From the NCBI GenBank assembly GCA_003526765.1, contig DPXZ01000013.1, positions 1 to 5,446 on the forward strand: 5,446 nt of DNA, in the 5' to 3' direction. The DNA comes from Fervidobacterium sp. Lineage in GTDB: Bacteria > Thermotogota > Thermotogae > Thermotogales > Fervidobacteriaceae. Below, one piece after another: positions 5,263-5,446 of the stretch. How positions within the stretch are numbered: the stretch's first letter is position 1; every line of letters begins with the position of its first letter. A program made the translations under genes and the position numbers. The notes under the pieces were generated by a model. It was not told the DNA's origin and ran no database searches. It saw nothing but the letters and a program-made list of their open reading frames with translations.

Positions 5263-5446
5263 ATGAGTTCTTCTACTTTTCCAAGAATGACCATAGACAT
5301 TGATTTGTTGGCTTACAACGTTCAAAAAATATCCCGTCTGTGCCATGAAAATGGAATTGAATTAGTAGGGGTTACGAAGTTGAGCGTTGGAAATTCACAA
5401 ATTGCCAGAGTAATAAGACAAAATGGTGCAGATAAGCTTGGTGATT
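5263..5446 (+). CDS. PLP-dependent racemase, alanine/ornithine racemase family (N-terminal 61 residues, cut by window end)
   Basis: Sixty-one codons are visible, beginning with ATG after a strong Shine-Dalgarno. The opening RMTIDIDLLAYNV (residues 8-20) is the first strand and helix of the alanine-racemase-like TIM barrel. GVTK (36-39) holds the Lys expected to bind pyridoxal phosphate. The part around residues 55-61 (GADKLGD) matches the G(V/A)xxLADS region of the alanine/ornithine racemase (YhfX/Orr-like) subgroup, rather than classical Alr, whose Lys motif is VVKANAYG. The substrate cannot be told from this fragment. Thermotoga peptidoglycan is known to contain D-lysine, so a role in supplying a D-amino acid to the wall is plausible (inference). 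From memory, the T. maritima neighbour TM1597 is annotated as an alanine racemase. The gene is transcribed divergently from the phosphorylase operon. The remainder lies beyond the right edge. Confidence 0.
   Translation, partial: MSSSTFPRMTIDIDLLAYNVQKISRLCHENGIELVGVTKLSVGNSQIARVIRQNGADKLGD

Overview
This AT-rich bacterial window most likely comes from Thermotogota, in or near Fervidobacterium/Thermosipho. The evidence is strong GGAGG ribosome-binding sites, heavy AGA/ATA codon use, a likely GTG start, and the gene order DHH phosphodiesterase - purine nucleoside phosphorylase - alanine-racemase-family protein. From memory and not checked here, this is the order of TM1595-TM1596-TM1597 in Thermotoga maritima. 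The genus is inferred.

Layout. Bases 1-3204 (minus strand) are one uninterrupted reading frame of 1068 codons that leaves the window at the left edge. It encodes a very large cytoplasmic signalling protein. It appears to carry a protein-kinase-like domain, a STAND/AAA-type ATPase-like domain, a long helical (TPR-like) repeat region and the beginning of a GAF-like domain. Both enzyme-like domains look catalytically degenerate. After a 56-base gap come a DHH-DHHA1 phosphodiesterase of the NrnA/pApA-hydrolase type (3261-4268, minus) and a trimeric-type purine nucleoside phosphorylase (4262-5065, minus). These two overlap by a few bases and are probably translationally coupled. A 197-base divergent intergenic region (5066-5262) holds promoter-like elements arranged with unusual symmetry. 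From 5263 the plus strand carries the first 61 codons of a PLP-dependent racemase of the alanine/ornithine racemase family, cut by the right edge.

How the genes may work together. The phosphodiesterase is expected to make AMP or NMPs from short oligonucleotides, pApA or cyclic di-AMP. The phosphorylase salvages purine nucleosides one step further on. The pair forms a compact nucleotide turnover operon, and the giant regulator downstream may be read on the same transcript. The racemase, probably for a D-amino acid used in the cell wall, is transcribed divergently from the shared control region. No RNA genes, CRISPR arrays or mobile elements were seen. There is no gene-free stretch over 300 bases.

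[Form note: the original answer gave no confidence for any feature; the value 0 in every confidence field is a placeholder for 'not stated', not an estimate.]
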